In this document: positions 35,629-48,430 of the stretch, in pieces | How positions within the stretch are numbered: the stretch's first letter is position 1 | Layout: each line of letters starts with the position of its first letter | Source of the DNA: Todiramphus chloris collaris | Lineage: Eukaryota > Chordata > Aves > Coraciiformes > Alcedinidae | Reading direction: 5' to 3' | NCBI GenBank assembly: GCA_025345505.1 | Contig: JANVCC010000076.1 | Span: forward strand, 7,935,838 to 7,999,837 | DNA: 64,000 bases | The notes under the pieces: model-generated | Databases searched by the model: none | Seen by the model: the letters and a program-made list of their open reading frames with translations, nothing else | Told to the model about the DNA's origin: nothing | Made by a program: the position numbers and the translations under genes

Positions 35629-38009
35629 CCTATCCCACTTTGCTACACTAAGTATGAGGAGTATGTACGAAAGACAGTGAGAAAACTATAACCCTCTGTG
35701 TTGGAAGATGATGGAGCAGAACAGATCTCATACATTTGTACTGACACCTTTCAACTGTCTTTCATCAAGAGATCTACAAACAAGGGAGTCCTCTGGACTG
35801 TGCCCTTTCACTCCTGGTATAGATGCGAGGAATCCTCTGAAAAGCTGGATATTGTACAGTATTTCTCTTTCATTAGGTCCTTTCTCTTTCCCTAGCCCAG
35901 CTGTGGACACTTAGAGGTAAGCAATAGTCATAATTTTTAAAGCACAGAGTACAGGTCACTCCTGTCAACTCATGTCTTCCAGGAATGAGCCAAGGATTAA
36001 CTTCTTATTTACTGCATATTTACGTTTTAGATAGAAGACATATCAGTGAAAAATCAAATAGTATATTTTCCCAACAGGAACTCAGTTACAGTCCATTCAT
36101 TCTGTGCTTGTATAGGCATTGCTAATACTGTTGCAACAAGTTTACTAGTTCAAAGTTCTGTATTGAGAGGAGTGACAGGTCCAGAAAGCAGCTTGTGCTT
36201 ATGGCATCTTTATGCATTCATTTCCCAGTCAGCCCAAAGAGGGAAATGAGGAAATGAAAAGCACCTTAGTTAGCTCTGTGTGTACTAACTGCTGAATGAA
36301 GTCCTAAATCACCAGTGTTGGTAGGATTTCCAAGACAAACGATGAGAATTTGAATCTGGTTTCCAGATGGGATTGCATTTGTTTGCCTTATTATTCACAG
36401 TTATTCCTTCAAAAACATTGTCATGCAGGTTTTCCTCTTTGTAAAAAAGATTATTTGAAGTCAAAACTCAGTATAGCTATCTGATCCTTAGATGTGAGGG
36501 GAAAATACAACTCCAGATTAAGTCAGCGTAAGTCCTCCTGCACCTCTGAAAATCAAACTGGGCAAAATTTAAGAAGGTAGTCCCCAGTATTTTAAGTAGA
36601 TCCTTCAGAGAAGTTCCAGTCTCAGATACACAGCATTTTCTGCTTGTTCCCAGTGGCACTCACTACACGGCATTCTCCCAGGGACAGTGTCAGCAGTTTT
36701 CAGGATCTGCACGAGCTCATGCTGAAATACTCTGAAGTTAATCAGAGTTTTGCCACTCTTTTCAGTTTGAGCAGGCTGGGACCCAATGGGACTTCTGGTT
36801 GATCTTCCCAGCAATATTCTGTGCATTAAGCAGCCTTTTTCCCTCGTGTAGAACTTCTTTTGTAAACTTCATGAGTCACTGTGAAGTTAGAAAGCTTTAT
36901 GGTTTTTTTTTTCCCCAGCCCTCATTATAATGCAGTCAAATTGCCCTTCAAGATTTTTTTCCATGCTGCTGGCTGAACTTTACCTTTCATGCCAGTATAG
37001 GCAGTACCAAGAGGACTATGCCACTCTTGATGTAAAGAACGGGATTAAAAAAGAATTGCTGTGTCTAATCATTTTGCATTTTCCAAGCTTGCACAATAAA
37101 TAGACTAATCAATCTTCTAAGAAAACATGCCCTGGAAAGAACAACTGCATTACAGAGTAAATAACAGGTTTTATTAGCCTTGGATTCTTGTTACTTACCA
37201 CCTATCTCTAGCAAATACCTGAAGGGCACAAGCCCAGCAACAGAGGTGACTAGTCACCCCCTTGAGATTATTTGCCTAAATTGTTGTTAGAATTTTTTTC
37301 TCATGTATTTTCACAGTTTTGGGGGTAAGTGCACATCAAGGGATTAGAGGGAGAACAGCGTATTATTTTAATTTTGCAAAAATGCTTCCTTCTCTTTCTC
37401 TTTTATTTTAAGCTTAAATCAAGTATGTAAACCTGGTGTCCAATACTGCCTGGCTGTGTAATTATTAGCAAAATGGTTTTTGTCTGTCTGTTTTGTCACT
37501 GGAAAATATAAGTGTCATACAAAAATCAATTTTTATGTTGCATTTCTGTTTTCATTTAAACAAAGAACTGGAATTGTTGGATTGCTGTGTGGTAAATCTC
37601 ATAGATCCTTTGGTCTCTGCAGTAAAAGGCCTGTTGTGTTTGTATACAGCTGAACTTTTTACGTTAACATACTTTGTAGCACTAAGTCATTTAAGTAAGT
37701 CACTGGATTTTCGTATAAAATGAAATAACACAACACTGAACCTCAGGTGAAAAATGTAGAACTTAAATGGCCTCCAAGTAAATGATATTTAACCCAGTTG
37801 CTGTCAAATACTAAACTAAAAAAAGTCATTTGTGAAGGTCCAATCAGGACTAAAATCTTTATTCTTCTAAATTGTGAGTTTGTTTCGAATCTGGGTGCAG
37901 TTTTCATGGTGAGTTCCAGCGTAAGACATTCCCTTGTAAGACTGTTTTTCAGAAATGCCTGGAGACTTTGGAAGAATTAATGGCTTTACAAGATACTGGA
38001 ATGTCTCTT
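35629..38009. other. Unique non-coding stretch
   Basis: No gene, RNA or transposon recognised; the short frames show no domain. Confidence 0.5.
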
Positions 38010-38097
38010 TGCCCTGGGTGTTCCTGTGTTGGCAGGGGTGTTGGACTCGATGATCTCCAGAGGTCCCTTCCAACCTCTATCATTCTGTGATTCTGTG
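38010..38097 (+). mobile_element. CR1 3' tail fragment
   Basis: The last ~90 bp of a plus-strand CR1: GGCAGGGGTGTTGGACTCGA, TGATCTCCAGAGGTCCCTTC, CATTCTGTGATTCTGTGA. Confidence 0.92.
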
Positions 38098-38617
38098 AAA
38101 GCAAAGAAGGAGCATTAACCACTGAATATCTGCAGATATCTATTCCCCCTGGAACAGAAACCTTTGTGAAACCAAACTCACTATGAATTAAACAAATGCA
38201 ATTAGCCCCCAAGTTTTTAATTAGAATGCTTTCTATCTATGCAGGAACAGAAAGCAAATCCATCAGATTGAGGAGGCATGCAGAGTCTTAAGAACAGAGC
38301 ATTACTGTCTATGAGCTGCGCTCCCATCTCAGTGATCCTGCAGACCTCACTATTGTACCTGTGAGAATTGCCGTGTGGACAGCATCTTCTGCTAATAAAG
38401 GCAGCAGGATTAGATGTGATGAGCAATGAAGTCTGTCTTTTTCTTATGTTCCTAAACAGCAGATATTGCCTCTTCTGTTTTGAGAATTCCCTGAGGGTTG
38501 GCCTGGCCTCACAAATTTCCAACACTAGTGCGTGATCAAGGCAGCCCAATCAGAAGCCTACATTTTGCCCATTTTGTAGGAAAGAACACTAAGAAGAAAA
38601 AACACATTTTCACCATT
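38098..38617. other. Unique non-coding stretch
   Basis: No gene or repeat recognised between the two CR1 pieces. Confidence 0.45.
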
Positions 38618-39425
38618 TCATAGAATGAAAAGACTTGGAGAAATTCTGTTTGGAAGTGACCTCTGGGAAGGGTATATAGTGCAAGTACCCATGTAGAGCA
38701 GGCCTGTTTTGAACACTGGGTGAGGATAGCTATGGCTTTGTCCAGCAGGGTCTTGAAAATCTCAAGGATGGAGATTTCACAACCTTTACGGGGAATTTTG
38801 CCCAGTGCAATCCAGCTTCCTGGTGATTTTTTTTTCCAACCAATGTCCAGCCTGAACATGTATATGCAATTAGTGGCTTTTGCTCCTTTTTATACTGGCT
38901 TTAATGAGCAGAGATGGTCTTTCTTATCTTCATGACTGTTGTACAAATGGCTACACATTGCTGTTAGATTCTTCCCTTAGCTTCCTGCTCATCAGACAAA
39001 ATAAACCCAGTTTTCTCAACCTTTCCTCATAAGCTGTGTGCCTTAGACCCGGGTCATCTTCTCATCTTCCCCAGAAACCTCTCCAGTATCTCCACATCCC
39101 TCCTAAAACAAAGGGCCAAACCTAGCCACAGTATTTAGTGGAGGGGACTAATACTTTCCTCTGGTCTGCCTGCCACGTGTCCCTAGTCCTGCACATAGCC
39201 CCCAATATCTCCCACATCCCCCACAGTCTAGTGTGTGGTTTCCTTCGCTCACAGTGAGACTGCTGTGTTGGTTGGTGTTTAACCCTATGTCCACCATCAG
39301 CCCCAGGTTCTTTTACCCTGTTGGTTGCCAGCCCACGGTGATGCAAGGGGTTACCCTGAGCACAGAATTTTGCACTTTTCCTTGTTGAATTTAAAGAGAT
39401 TTCTATTGGCACAATTCACAACTTT
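38618..39425 (-). mobile_element. Old, diverged CR1 LINE
   Basis: Minus-strand CR1 of an older type. The plus strand starts with the reversed tail TTCATAGAATGAAAAGACTT and has CCAATGTCCAGCCTGAAC. It then holds TTTTCTCAACCTTTCCTCAT, the reverse of the CR1 ORF2 end, and GCACTTTTCCTTGTTGAATT near its 5' side. It is heavily mutated and has no usable frame. Confidence 0.8.
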
Positions 39426-39489
39426 TACAAGGAATTATGGATTGATTCTCTGCTTGTTACGTCAGCTACTTCCCGTAGCAGCTGGTAGC

Positions 39490-40150
39490 TCATTACTGTT
39501 GGCATTCCTCAGGGGCCAGTACTGGAGCTGACAGTGTTTATCATCTTTTTTACTTGTCTTGATGAGGGGATGGATGTACCTTCAGCAAGTCCATAAACTG
39601 TGGACAGCTGTTGATACACTGAAGTTTATGGCTGTTACTTAGAGATCTCAGCAGACTGAAGACCTGGGCTGACAGGATCCATATAAAGTTGAAAAATGCA
39701 AATGCGGTGTCCTGTACCTCAGGTGTAATAACCCCAAGCAACAAGACAGGCTACATGCTGATTTGCTAGAAGGCAGCCGTGCAGAAAGGAGCAGGGGGGT
39801 CCTCATGAAGCACAGGCTGAGTGTGAGTTAGAGAGACAGAGACAAAGGCAGCCAGACACATCCCAAGCAGTGTTAGTAAGACTGTAGTTTGAGGGAAGTG
39901 AGTATTCTCTTCTATTCAGTATGTGTGAGACAGACCACACTTGCAGTACTATGTCCAGTTTTTCTCTGTATTTAGTGGCTTCTGTGTGCACAGGGATTTT
40001 CCACATCCCATGAGATGTAACTGTTCCAGTCTGTTGAAGCACTGGGAAAATCAGCAAGGCAGAACATCCAGATCAGCCTGCTAAGCATGCTTAGAACCAC
40101 TTAAACCCTGACTCCCTCTCTGGTGCTGATTTCCCAAAACAGCAGAAAGA
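39490..40150 (+). mobile_element. Old CR1 LINE fragment, opposite orientation
   Basis: Plus-strand CR1 from the reverse-transcriptase region: GGCATTCCTCAGGGGCCAGT matches the segment coding for the G(I/V)PQGS block, followed by a weak ACTTGTCTTGATGAGGGGAT and later sequence like GTGTCCTGTACCTCAGGTGT. No tail is visible. It lies about 65 bp from the minus-strand copy, tail-out and head-to-head. Confidence 0.72.
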
Positions 40151-41383
40151 CCCCTTCAAACAGAGCCAAGGGCTTGGGTTTGACACTGAGTAACATGTTG
40201 TCAAGATGAATCTATTACTGTTACTGGAAATTGCTCCTCAGTCAATATTAGGAGACATCAGTGTCATATCTCATCAGAGAGTGTGGTTTCCGAAGGAGAT
40301 GGAGACTCAGATGTTACATTTCAAATCTTTATTTTAGTTCTGTCGCTCAGCGGGTGCCAGTGTTGATTTCTAAAAACACACTAAAGTTTTGCGTACTGTT
40401 TTCTAGCTTAGGTAATAGTTGAGCCTTGAAGACTTATTTTGCAGTCCATTCTGACAAAACAAGGCAGGATCAGTTCCCATCTCTTGTGGGGTTCATTAAT
40501 TGAGTGAACACAAAGATAGTATCATTATTTCAATTACCAGAACTGAAAGTGCATCCACAGGAAATGGGAAAAATGCTCACTGGCAGTCTTCAGCATGGAA
40601 ATTCCGCTGCTCTGTAGTGCTTCAGCCTCTCCTATTGCAGCTTACATTTAGATTCCAAAAGCAATTGTTATTCCAGCAAATAGTAGTTGTATTTTAAGGC
40701 TGGTGGTTGAAATGGAAGGAGTATTGCAATTGCAAACATGACATACTTACAGAGTGACTCTTTTACTATTTCATGGTTCTTGATGGCTTTTTTTGCTTGT
40801 TTGGGTCTTTGTTTTCTTGCTGTGACAAACAGATGGGATAAATGAAAGGAAATCTTATGCAGGTATAACTGAATGGATGACAAAAACTTTTGATTTTCTT
40901 TCTTCATTTTCCCAGTCACTATAACCTAGCAGTGGCTGGGCTTGATATATTGTGAGATCTAAGCTGTTTAGTAAACTCATGGCATGTATAGTTTCCTGTA
41001 CCTTATCAGGTCACTGAGCTATCAAGTCTTATGTTTCTGTCATTGCCAATAGCAATAATTACTATCCTATGTTCTAATGCAAGGTCATTTTTCTTGGCCC
41101 AGCTCTTTACTTCTTTACCTGTAAATATGCACTGATACGTAAGATTTTATCACCCTGTTTTAGGTATTCTGGTTATAAATTATTAATGTCTGGAAAAATC
41201 AGTGAGTTCGTTTTAAAATATAACCACAGTAGAAGAATTAAAGAACTGCAGTGTTGGATTTGAAGCATGGTTCCTTTACTCAGGTGTCTTATCCCAAGTA
41301 TCTACCATCCCATCACTGTGAAGATCTTGTTCTAAATTCAGTAATGTGAGGCTTCCTTAACTGTTATGGTTCCTTAGAATAAA
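40151..41383. other. Unique non-coding stretch
   Basis: No gene or repeat recognised. Confidence 0.5.
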
Positions 41384-42042
41384 ATCATAGAATTGGTTTT
41401 TTTTGGAAGGGATCTTTCAGATCATTGAATCCAACTGTGAACCCAGCACTGCCAGGGTTCTGTGAACCCACCACTAAACCATGTCCCTCAGCACCACATC
41501 TCTATGGCTCCAGGGATGGGGACTCCACCACTGCCCTGGGCAGCCTGGGCCAGGCCTTGACAACCCTTTCAGGGAAGACATTTTTCCTCGTGTCCAATAT
41601 AAAACCTCCCCTGGTGCAACTTGAGGCTGTTTCCTCTAGTTCTATCACTTGTTCCTTGGGAGAAGAGACCGACCCCACCTGGCTCCAGCCTCCTTTCAGG
41701 GAGTTGTGGAGAGTGAGAAGGTCTCTCCTGAGCCTCCTTTTCTCCAGGCTGAACAACCCCAGGTCCCCCAGCTGCTCCTCACAAGACTTGTGCTTCTAAG
41801 ACCCTCCCTTAGCTTTGGTGTCTTTCTCTGGACATGCTCCAGACCCTCAATGTCTTTCTGGGAGTGAAGGGCCCAAAACTGAACCCAGTGTTAGAGGTAT
41901 GGCCTCTCCTGTGCTGAATCCAGGGGGATTATTCCTGCCCTCATCCTGCTGGCCACACTAGTGCTGACACAAGTAAGGATGCTGGTAGCCTTCTTGGCCA
42001 CCTAGGCACACTCTGGCTCATCTTCAGCTGGTTGTCAACACG
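41384..42042 (-). mobile_element. CR1 LINE, 5'-truncated
   Basis: Minus-strand CR1 with its reversed tail AAAATCATAGAATTGG at the low-coordinate end, then GTCCCTCAGCACCACATC, GGGCAGCCTGGGCCAGGC, and the ORF2 end (GLFSLEKRRLR-like frame on the minus strand) and ORF2 sequence up to about 42042. Same subfamily look as 48197 and 53425. Confidence 0.94.
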
Positions 42043-43144
42043 TCCTCTTTGGGGGCATGAAGTTCTTCTTCCTTCCAAAAATCTTTTTTACTGCCATAGT
42101 TAGGTGGACTGTAGATGAGTGCACGCTTCCAGGTAGCATTGAAACTTCTAGAGGTCTGTGCAGTAATTAGATGAAAAAAAATCTTTGTTATCTAAAGGTA
42201 GCTGTTGTAGTGTATGAGATACTTTGTCCAGAATAGTGGGTTAGCAACGTATTTCTCCAACATTGTGCTAGAGTTTTATGTCTGTCACTAAAATGTCAAC
42301 CATTGATCCAGTGGTAATATTATCTGGGATTCAATTACAGCGGATCAATGTTGGCTTTTTAACAATAACCTTTGTAACATGCTGGGCAGCACTGGAAATG
42401 TATCTTACTCCTCACACCTGGTACCAACTGACAGCAGCAGTACTGTGAACATATACAAATGGGAAAAGAAGAAACCATTAAAGAATCAGCTTCCAAATAT
42501 TTAAGAAACTTTGAGCACTAAACTCTGCCCCAAAGGAATAAAGGGAAAAAATCTTAAGTAAAATTTGAGAAATTCTCAAACATTTGCCTAAATATTTTCC
42601 TTTCCATACATATATTCACTCACCTACAGAAAGATCCTCATGGTAAACCACTCTGATTTCAGAGAGTCCTTGATGTTACACTGTAATTTGTTTTTCTGGT
42701 GTTTCCCTCAGAAGAAGTCTGATTACTCCAAGAAACAGAATTCAGTATTTTCAGGCCTCTATTTGCAAGTTTATTTCTTTCCTTATCTGACCAAAAAATG
42801 AATCACAGCACCAAGGCTTATGTTCCGTTTCCGTCGGAGAGTTCATGACTGATGACAGAAAAATTCATTATTTTCTGTAAAAGAGGAATAGTAACAAGTT
42901 TTTTCCCCAGTCTATTATTTTAACCTGTGGCTGTATGCTACCGATGACCAGTTCTGGGAACTAAGTCCTTATTTCAACTCACAGGCATCTAAGTAGCATT
43001 GTGATACAGAAAAAGAAATTAAAAATTCTCCCAGTTTTAGAGGAAACTTTACTGCACACCGTTCTGAAACAGTAAGAGCAGAGGAGATTGTTTTTTCCTG
43101 ATTTGTAGTTTTTCACAAAGTCTTTATGGGTCTATTAATTTTTG

Positions 43145-43228
43145 ATGTTGTTGTTGTTGTTTTGTTGAGTTTTTTTGTTTGTGTTTTTTGTTTTGTTTTT
43201 GCTTTTGGGTTTGTTGGGTTTTTTTTAA
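43145..43228. repeat. T/G-rich simple sequence
   Basis: Irregular GTT, GTTTT and poly-T units. Lysine- and threonine-rich frames on the minus strand come from it. Confidence 0.8.
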
Positions 43229-44166
43229 TACTAATGTTTTCTGATGTACAGAAGTAAGCTGGGAAAATACACTGTTCTTTCCTATTCTCATGTCCAGCTG
43301 CAGTTGCCCACGGACAGTTAACGATGATAGGAGATAGGAAAATTAGAACAAAAAGAAGTATTCGTCGTGAGAACCTTTCATACATTTTGGACTGTTTAAA
43401 TGTGAAATTAAAAGATGTGAGTGTTATAAATGTCTTATTATATATCTATGTGCCACCCTATCCTGTCCAAGGTGAGGCTGAAATTGTTCAATACTCAGAG
43501 CCTTTTTACCCAGTAACTGTTACTCTTTGTGATTAATACTAACAAAATGTTACAGAAATAGTAATGCAACTATATAGTCCTTTTTTGCAACAATCTTAGA
43601 ACCCAAAGAGGAAGATGATTGAAAGCTTTCCAAACCTTTTCAAATCAGGCATTGCTTTCTGTCACCTCCGATGGCTGTTAAAATAAAACCCAGCAATATG
43701 ACACTGTTCTGTTTGTCTTAAACTACTCAAAAATAAAAAAAACCAATAGCAGTTCAGTATATGTCTCAAGCTGTACCTGAGCATCCCTATAATACCTGAG
43801 ATATATTAAAGATTAGGTGAATATTGATGGTGGTAGGCAATTGTCATCAGGAACAAAGGTAACAGGACTTACAGATAGATTGTCAGCCTTTGTGCATCTG
43901 TAGAAATGTCTCCAGCTCTTTCTCACTGCTCTTTCTATCATTTGTCATCAGACTAGATACTAACTACCCTCTGACTCTAAACTTCTCCACAGACCAGGAG
44001 GCTGTGGTCAGTAAGCATCTGCACGCACTTCCCTCTACACAAAAGTTTAACAGAGCTTCAGGGTGACAGCTCCTCACAGGCAGTCACTGCAACTGTGGGT
44101 GATGTATGTGCTCAGGCTCAGGCTGAGACTCTGTATTTACACTGAGTAGTCGGGACAGTGCATCTC

Positions 44167-44197
44167 TCTGAAACCAGACTGTCTGAAACCAGTCTGG
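44167..44197. repeat. 15-bp tandem repeat that also makes an 8-bp hairpin
   Basis: TCTGAAACCAGACTG (44167-44181) is followed by TCTGAAACCAGTCTG (44182-44196). A two-base swap makes CCAGACTG (44174-44181) pair with CAGTCTGG (44190-44197) around an 8-nt loop. Confidence 0.8.
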
Positions 44198-47100
44198 CTC
44201 TGGCTAAAACGGTACAGGAAATAAGAAAGGTAAAAGCGAACAATCCAGTGAATACAGGGATTTTCAGGAAATGTGTTTCATACAACTTCAGTGGTAGACT
44301 GAGGCAAATTAGGACAAATTATCCGTAGTCTGTCATTCAAGTAGGCGTGCTAATCAGGGATAAATTAATATATTCTTATTTTATCTATTAAAGGGGATAA
44401 AAAAGAAGGTGCAGAGCATTTTGAAAGGCATCCTTTAGGGTCTGTTCATCTCTATGACCATATTCTCATTTAAAGGTGCTTTCAGATTCTCAGCCACAGA
44501 AGTCACAACTGAAAGGCCATGGAATCATGGGCTGCCCAGCTGATATCTGCCACATCCTGCATACCTGGAGGGTGGGAAGTTTGAACCTCCTCTTCTCCTT
44601 TGTCTTTCCTCAGGGAGTACACAGAAAACAACTTTGGGTAGGAAAATACTGCAGAGCTATATGAACACATCTGAGCCCCTCCCTGCCCAAAGGGCAATCT
44701 TTGTCAAGAAGTTATAAATTAACCTCCTCACTCCTTCAAGCACTTGAGTGAAGGAAAACCCCTTAATCTGGTGACATCAGAGTAGGCTGTATGGCATTGA
44801 AGGAAGCCTGGATGTTGTGAGATAATTGATAACAGTGATGTGCTGGAGAATATAGTCTTGGTAGAAGTAAATACTGAATAATGGAAGTGTAAAAGAGGTA
44901 ATTCTCTCACTACATTTAGACAGCTGAAATTCCACCAATGGACTTTACTGGTATAAAAAAAGTTGGAATTGGATCCTGCATCTCTGCTCTGATAAGTAAG
45001 TTCATGAGAAGAGTAAAGTTATGGATTTGTCAATAAAGTCCAGGATAATCAGCACTCCCTTTTTAACATTAATCTGTCATTTAAATCTATCTAGATATCC
45101 TTGTTTTACTGTACAAGTGGAGGGAATGGCTGTATCTGGAAATGTCTAGTCATACGGCCTCAATCAAGGTGACACTTCATTCAAGCATCATGAATCACTG
45201 ACACTGCTCACAGAATGCAGTGGTACTCAGGATATTGAAAAGAGGAGCAGAACAAGTCCTCCACTGTTAGCCAATTCCCTAAACTGAGCTCATCATTAGA
45301 AAAAAAAAAAAAAAGAAAAGAGAGAGAAGAACTGTGCCCTGGAGATTCCTGTAACCCTTAACAAACACACTACAGACAAGAAAATGACTTCAAAGTAGTC
45401 ACACTTAAGGCTGTTGTTTGCTTCCAGGGTCTAGCTATCTGTAAGAACATTAATCTAATTAACAGTTTGATTTGCCCCCGCCCCCCTCTGGGAAAGAGTT
45501 CATCAGGGAGAAGAATCATCCTAAATTGTTAATTTCTGGGTAAAATTTGCACTTGTGCTACTTGTAGATTGACTATTATCTTGTGGTTTAACAATCTAAA
45601 CTTGAAACAGAAAAACCAAAGTTTGTTGCCATACAGGTCTGAGATGAATTTGGTCAAATCATTAATCTTTTTTGTAGAAGACATTGAGACAGAGACATCT
45701 TCATTGCTTGAAATTTAAGCTCTTCTTGAAAGGCATTTGTTTTAAAATTTCATGTGGGGTTTGTACAGTGTTTGGATCAACTGGATCTCAATGAATACTG
45801 TGCTACAAATGTACATCAGTAGTAGGTGTACTTACTTTCTACTTGTAAGTCTATCCAGACTTTTTTTTACTTGTTGACCTGTGGAGTGTTTCTTTGCTTA
45901 ATCATTAATTAGGTTGAGCACTATCCCAGTTAAAAAACACTGCCATAAAAGAAAGATGCTGTGAATACTTAGTGGCAGCTTCTCCATTCATTTTGTAGAA
46001 AAACTGTAGACTGCAAAGACTGTTGAGAGGAAAAGAGACATATGCAGCCACATCTCAGAGTAATATGCACTGTTCCAACAAGATATATATTTAGAACACA
46101 TTTCTCTGGCATCTGACTTACCACTTACTTTCCCTGTCATTTTCACAGTGAAAGGAGAATGATGCTTTCTCCAGGCATAGCAGAGAAAGGTGATGCCATT
46201 TGTTAAAGGCAGTGTAAAACCAACAGTATTTACTCACCTTTGTGCTTCTTCCCAAATACGCTTTGTTTCAGAACAAAGAGATAAACAATGCCATATATAT
46301 GTCTTCAAGCTTCTCTACCAAAAACATAGTGTAAAGTCCCTCTGGCCATTGGTAGGATATCTTAGGGATTTCCAAAAGCAGCTTAAAAAAAAGAGAAATT
46401 GCATGCATACTCCATTTTATTCACAGTACTTAATCAGGAGCTTTATTAATTGAGGTACACGTCTTCTGCAGTTCCCTTGGGCAGAGAGGTGTGTTTCTGG
46501 GGATGTTAATAAGGGTCAGACTGTATTTTCCTCATCACATGTTCATAAATTACTTTCCCCTGCTTAGTTAAAACTGTGTGTTCTTTATTATAGAAACACA
46601 TGGAGAATTCAAACCCACTTGGGCAAGCAGCAGGGTCCTAATTTTTTCCTTGGAACAAAACATTAGGAGATCTGAACTTCAGTCATTGCCCCACATATAC
46701 TGGCTGTAACTTGAGTGATATGTTATTTCACTCAAAAAACTCAGCTTGCCAAGCAAACTAAAGCATGTGAGAATGAGAAGATACTGATGTGAGAGCCGAG
46801 TTCATTGGAAGTTATGTTTATAGCTAATTTAATTTTTTCCCTGGTTTACTTATTCTATAAAATGCAGCTATGGATCCTTATTGACCTTATGGGATGTTGT
46901 AAACTTCTAAATTCGAAGAAGCTGTGAAGTACTACATCTGATTACTAATTAACACGTTTTAAACTTTCCATGTGGATATCCAGTTCCTTGCAGAATGCAC
47001 AAACAAATGTAGTCAGGTAATTCTCATCTACAAACTTTCTGTGTAGTTACTAAGAATTTATCCGTCAAAGTTTACTTGTTAATGAGCATCAAGGTATTTG

Positions 47101-48196
47101 TATTTAAACTTCAAGACCAGTTTCCACTGTTCAGTGAGAAATTTTTAATGCTTGGTTTTATGGAAATGAATCAGTCAGCCAGATACATCCAGGAAAACAG
47201 GAGCACTGCAGTTACAAAGGCTGTGCAGAAATAGAGAGGGTTTGGGGTTTTTTTTAGCTTAATCTGGACATTCCTTCCTCAGCATGTATTTCCAACTATA
47301 GTGCATTGCTGTTGATATATGCCACGTGTCCAAACTTTATTTCAGTTAATTCTTGCCAATGCAACTTAGCAGCTAGCAGAATTGCCAATGTCGCTATTAA
47401 AAGAGCCGTATTTTACCAACATTTTCTACAAGTTTTGATGGAAGTTTGAACTTACACCTGCAGGCATGGACTACTTGTTTAAGGTATGCACTTTTTGAGG
47501 CTTAAGAAAGGCCCAAAGTTTGTGAAGAAATGTGATTATAAGGAGAAGGGCTGAGATTTAAGGAATGAAATTTCATCCCATTTATTTAGTAGAAATGGAA
47601 AAGGAGTAAAACAAAAAAGGAGAACATATTTTCAAAAACGCTGTAGTTTTTTCCCCCACTAGATTTCATTGAAATATTGATGCCTTTTCAAGGTGGAAAA
47701 AAAATCAGCACTGGTTGGTTGTCAGTGACTGTCAGCCTTTACAGGTAATTAGACATACATGATACTTAAACACATCGATCTGGGAATAAAATACGCAGAA
47801 TAACAGAATCAACGGCATTTTCCTTAGAAACGTGCACTGCAGTAGTCTTAGGCACAGTTCAGTCACTTTTAGTGAAGAAAACCACTGCTCATTTATATTA
47901 CTCCTGGACTTGAGTTGTTCTGTTTTTCAGTTAATAGACTTTGTTTAATCTTAGAAAGTTGTAAGTAGTAAATTCATCTGGTTTTGGCATTCCCATGCTT
48001 TGATATGAGACAAGATGCCAGGCTTTGCTGGCAGAGGAGAGGATGCGACCTGTTTTTAGAATGCAAGGCTAAACACTAGGACTTGATATTTTTGCACAAG
48101 CAGTAAAATGAAATCCTGATTGCCTAGGAAACTGCAAAATTCAGGTTAACTTCTGTGAATATTTTAATCTCAAGTAAATAGGGGAAATATGTTAAA

Positions 48197-48430
48197 AATC
48201 ATAGAATCATAGAATTGTTTTGTTTGGAGAAGAGCTTTAAGGTCATTGAGCCAACCATTAACCCAGCACTGCCAATCTCACCACTAAACCACGTCCCTCA
48301 GCACCACATCTATGGAGCTTTAAAACCCCATCAGAGATGGGGACTCCACCACTGTCCTGGGCAGCCTGGGCCAGGCCTTGACAACCCTTGCAGGGAAGAA
48401 GTTTTTCTTAATGTCCAATCTAAACAAATC
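48197..48430 (-). mobile_element. CR1 fragment with 3' end
   Basis: Minus-strand CR1. The reversed tail ATCATAGAATCATAGAATTG comes first, then GTCCCTCAGCACCACATC, GGGGACTCCACCACTGTC, GGGCAGCCTGGGCCAGGC and GAAGTTTTTCTTAATGTCC. Confidence 0.95.

Larger units (their letters stand above)
42043..48196. other. Long unique non-coding stretch
   Basis: About 6.1 kb with no gene supported. It holds a T/G-rich simple repeat at 43145-43228 and a small repeat with a hairpin at 44167-44197. A strong pyrimidine tract ending CTCAG at 44613 looks like a splice acceptor but no exon follows convincingly. Confidence 0.5.

Noticed and set aside
44583-44613. Strong pyrimidine tract ending CTCAG, like a splice acceptor
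   Set aside because: No matching donor with a sensible open frame follows.
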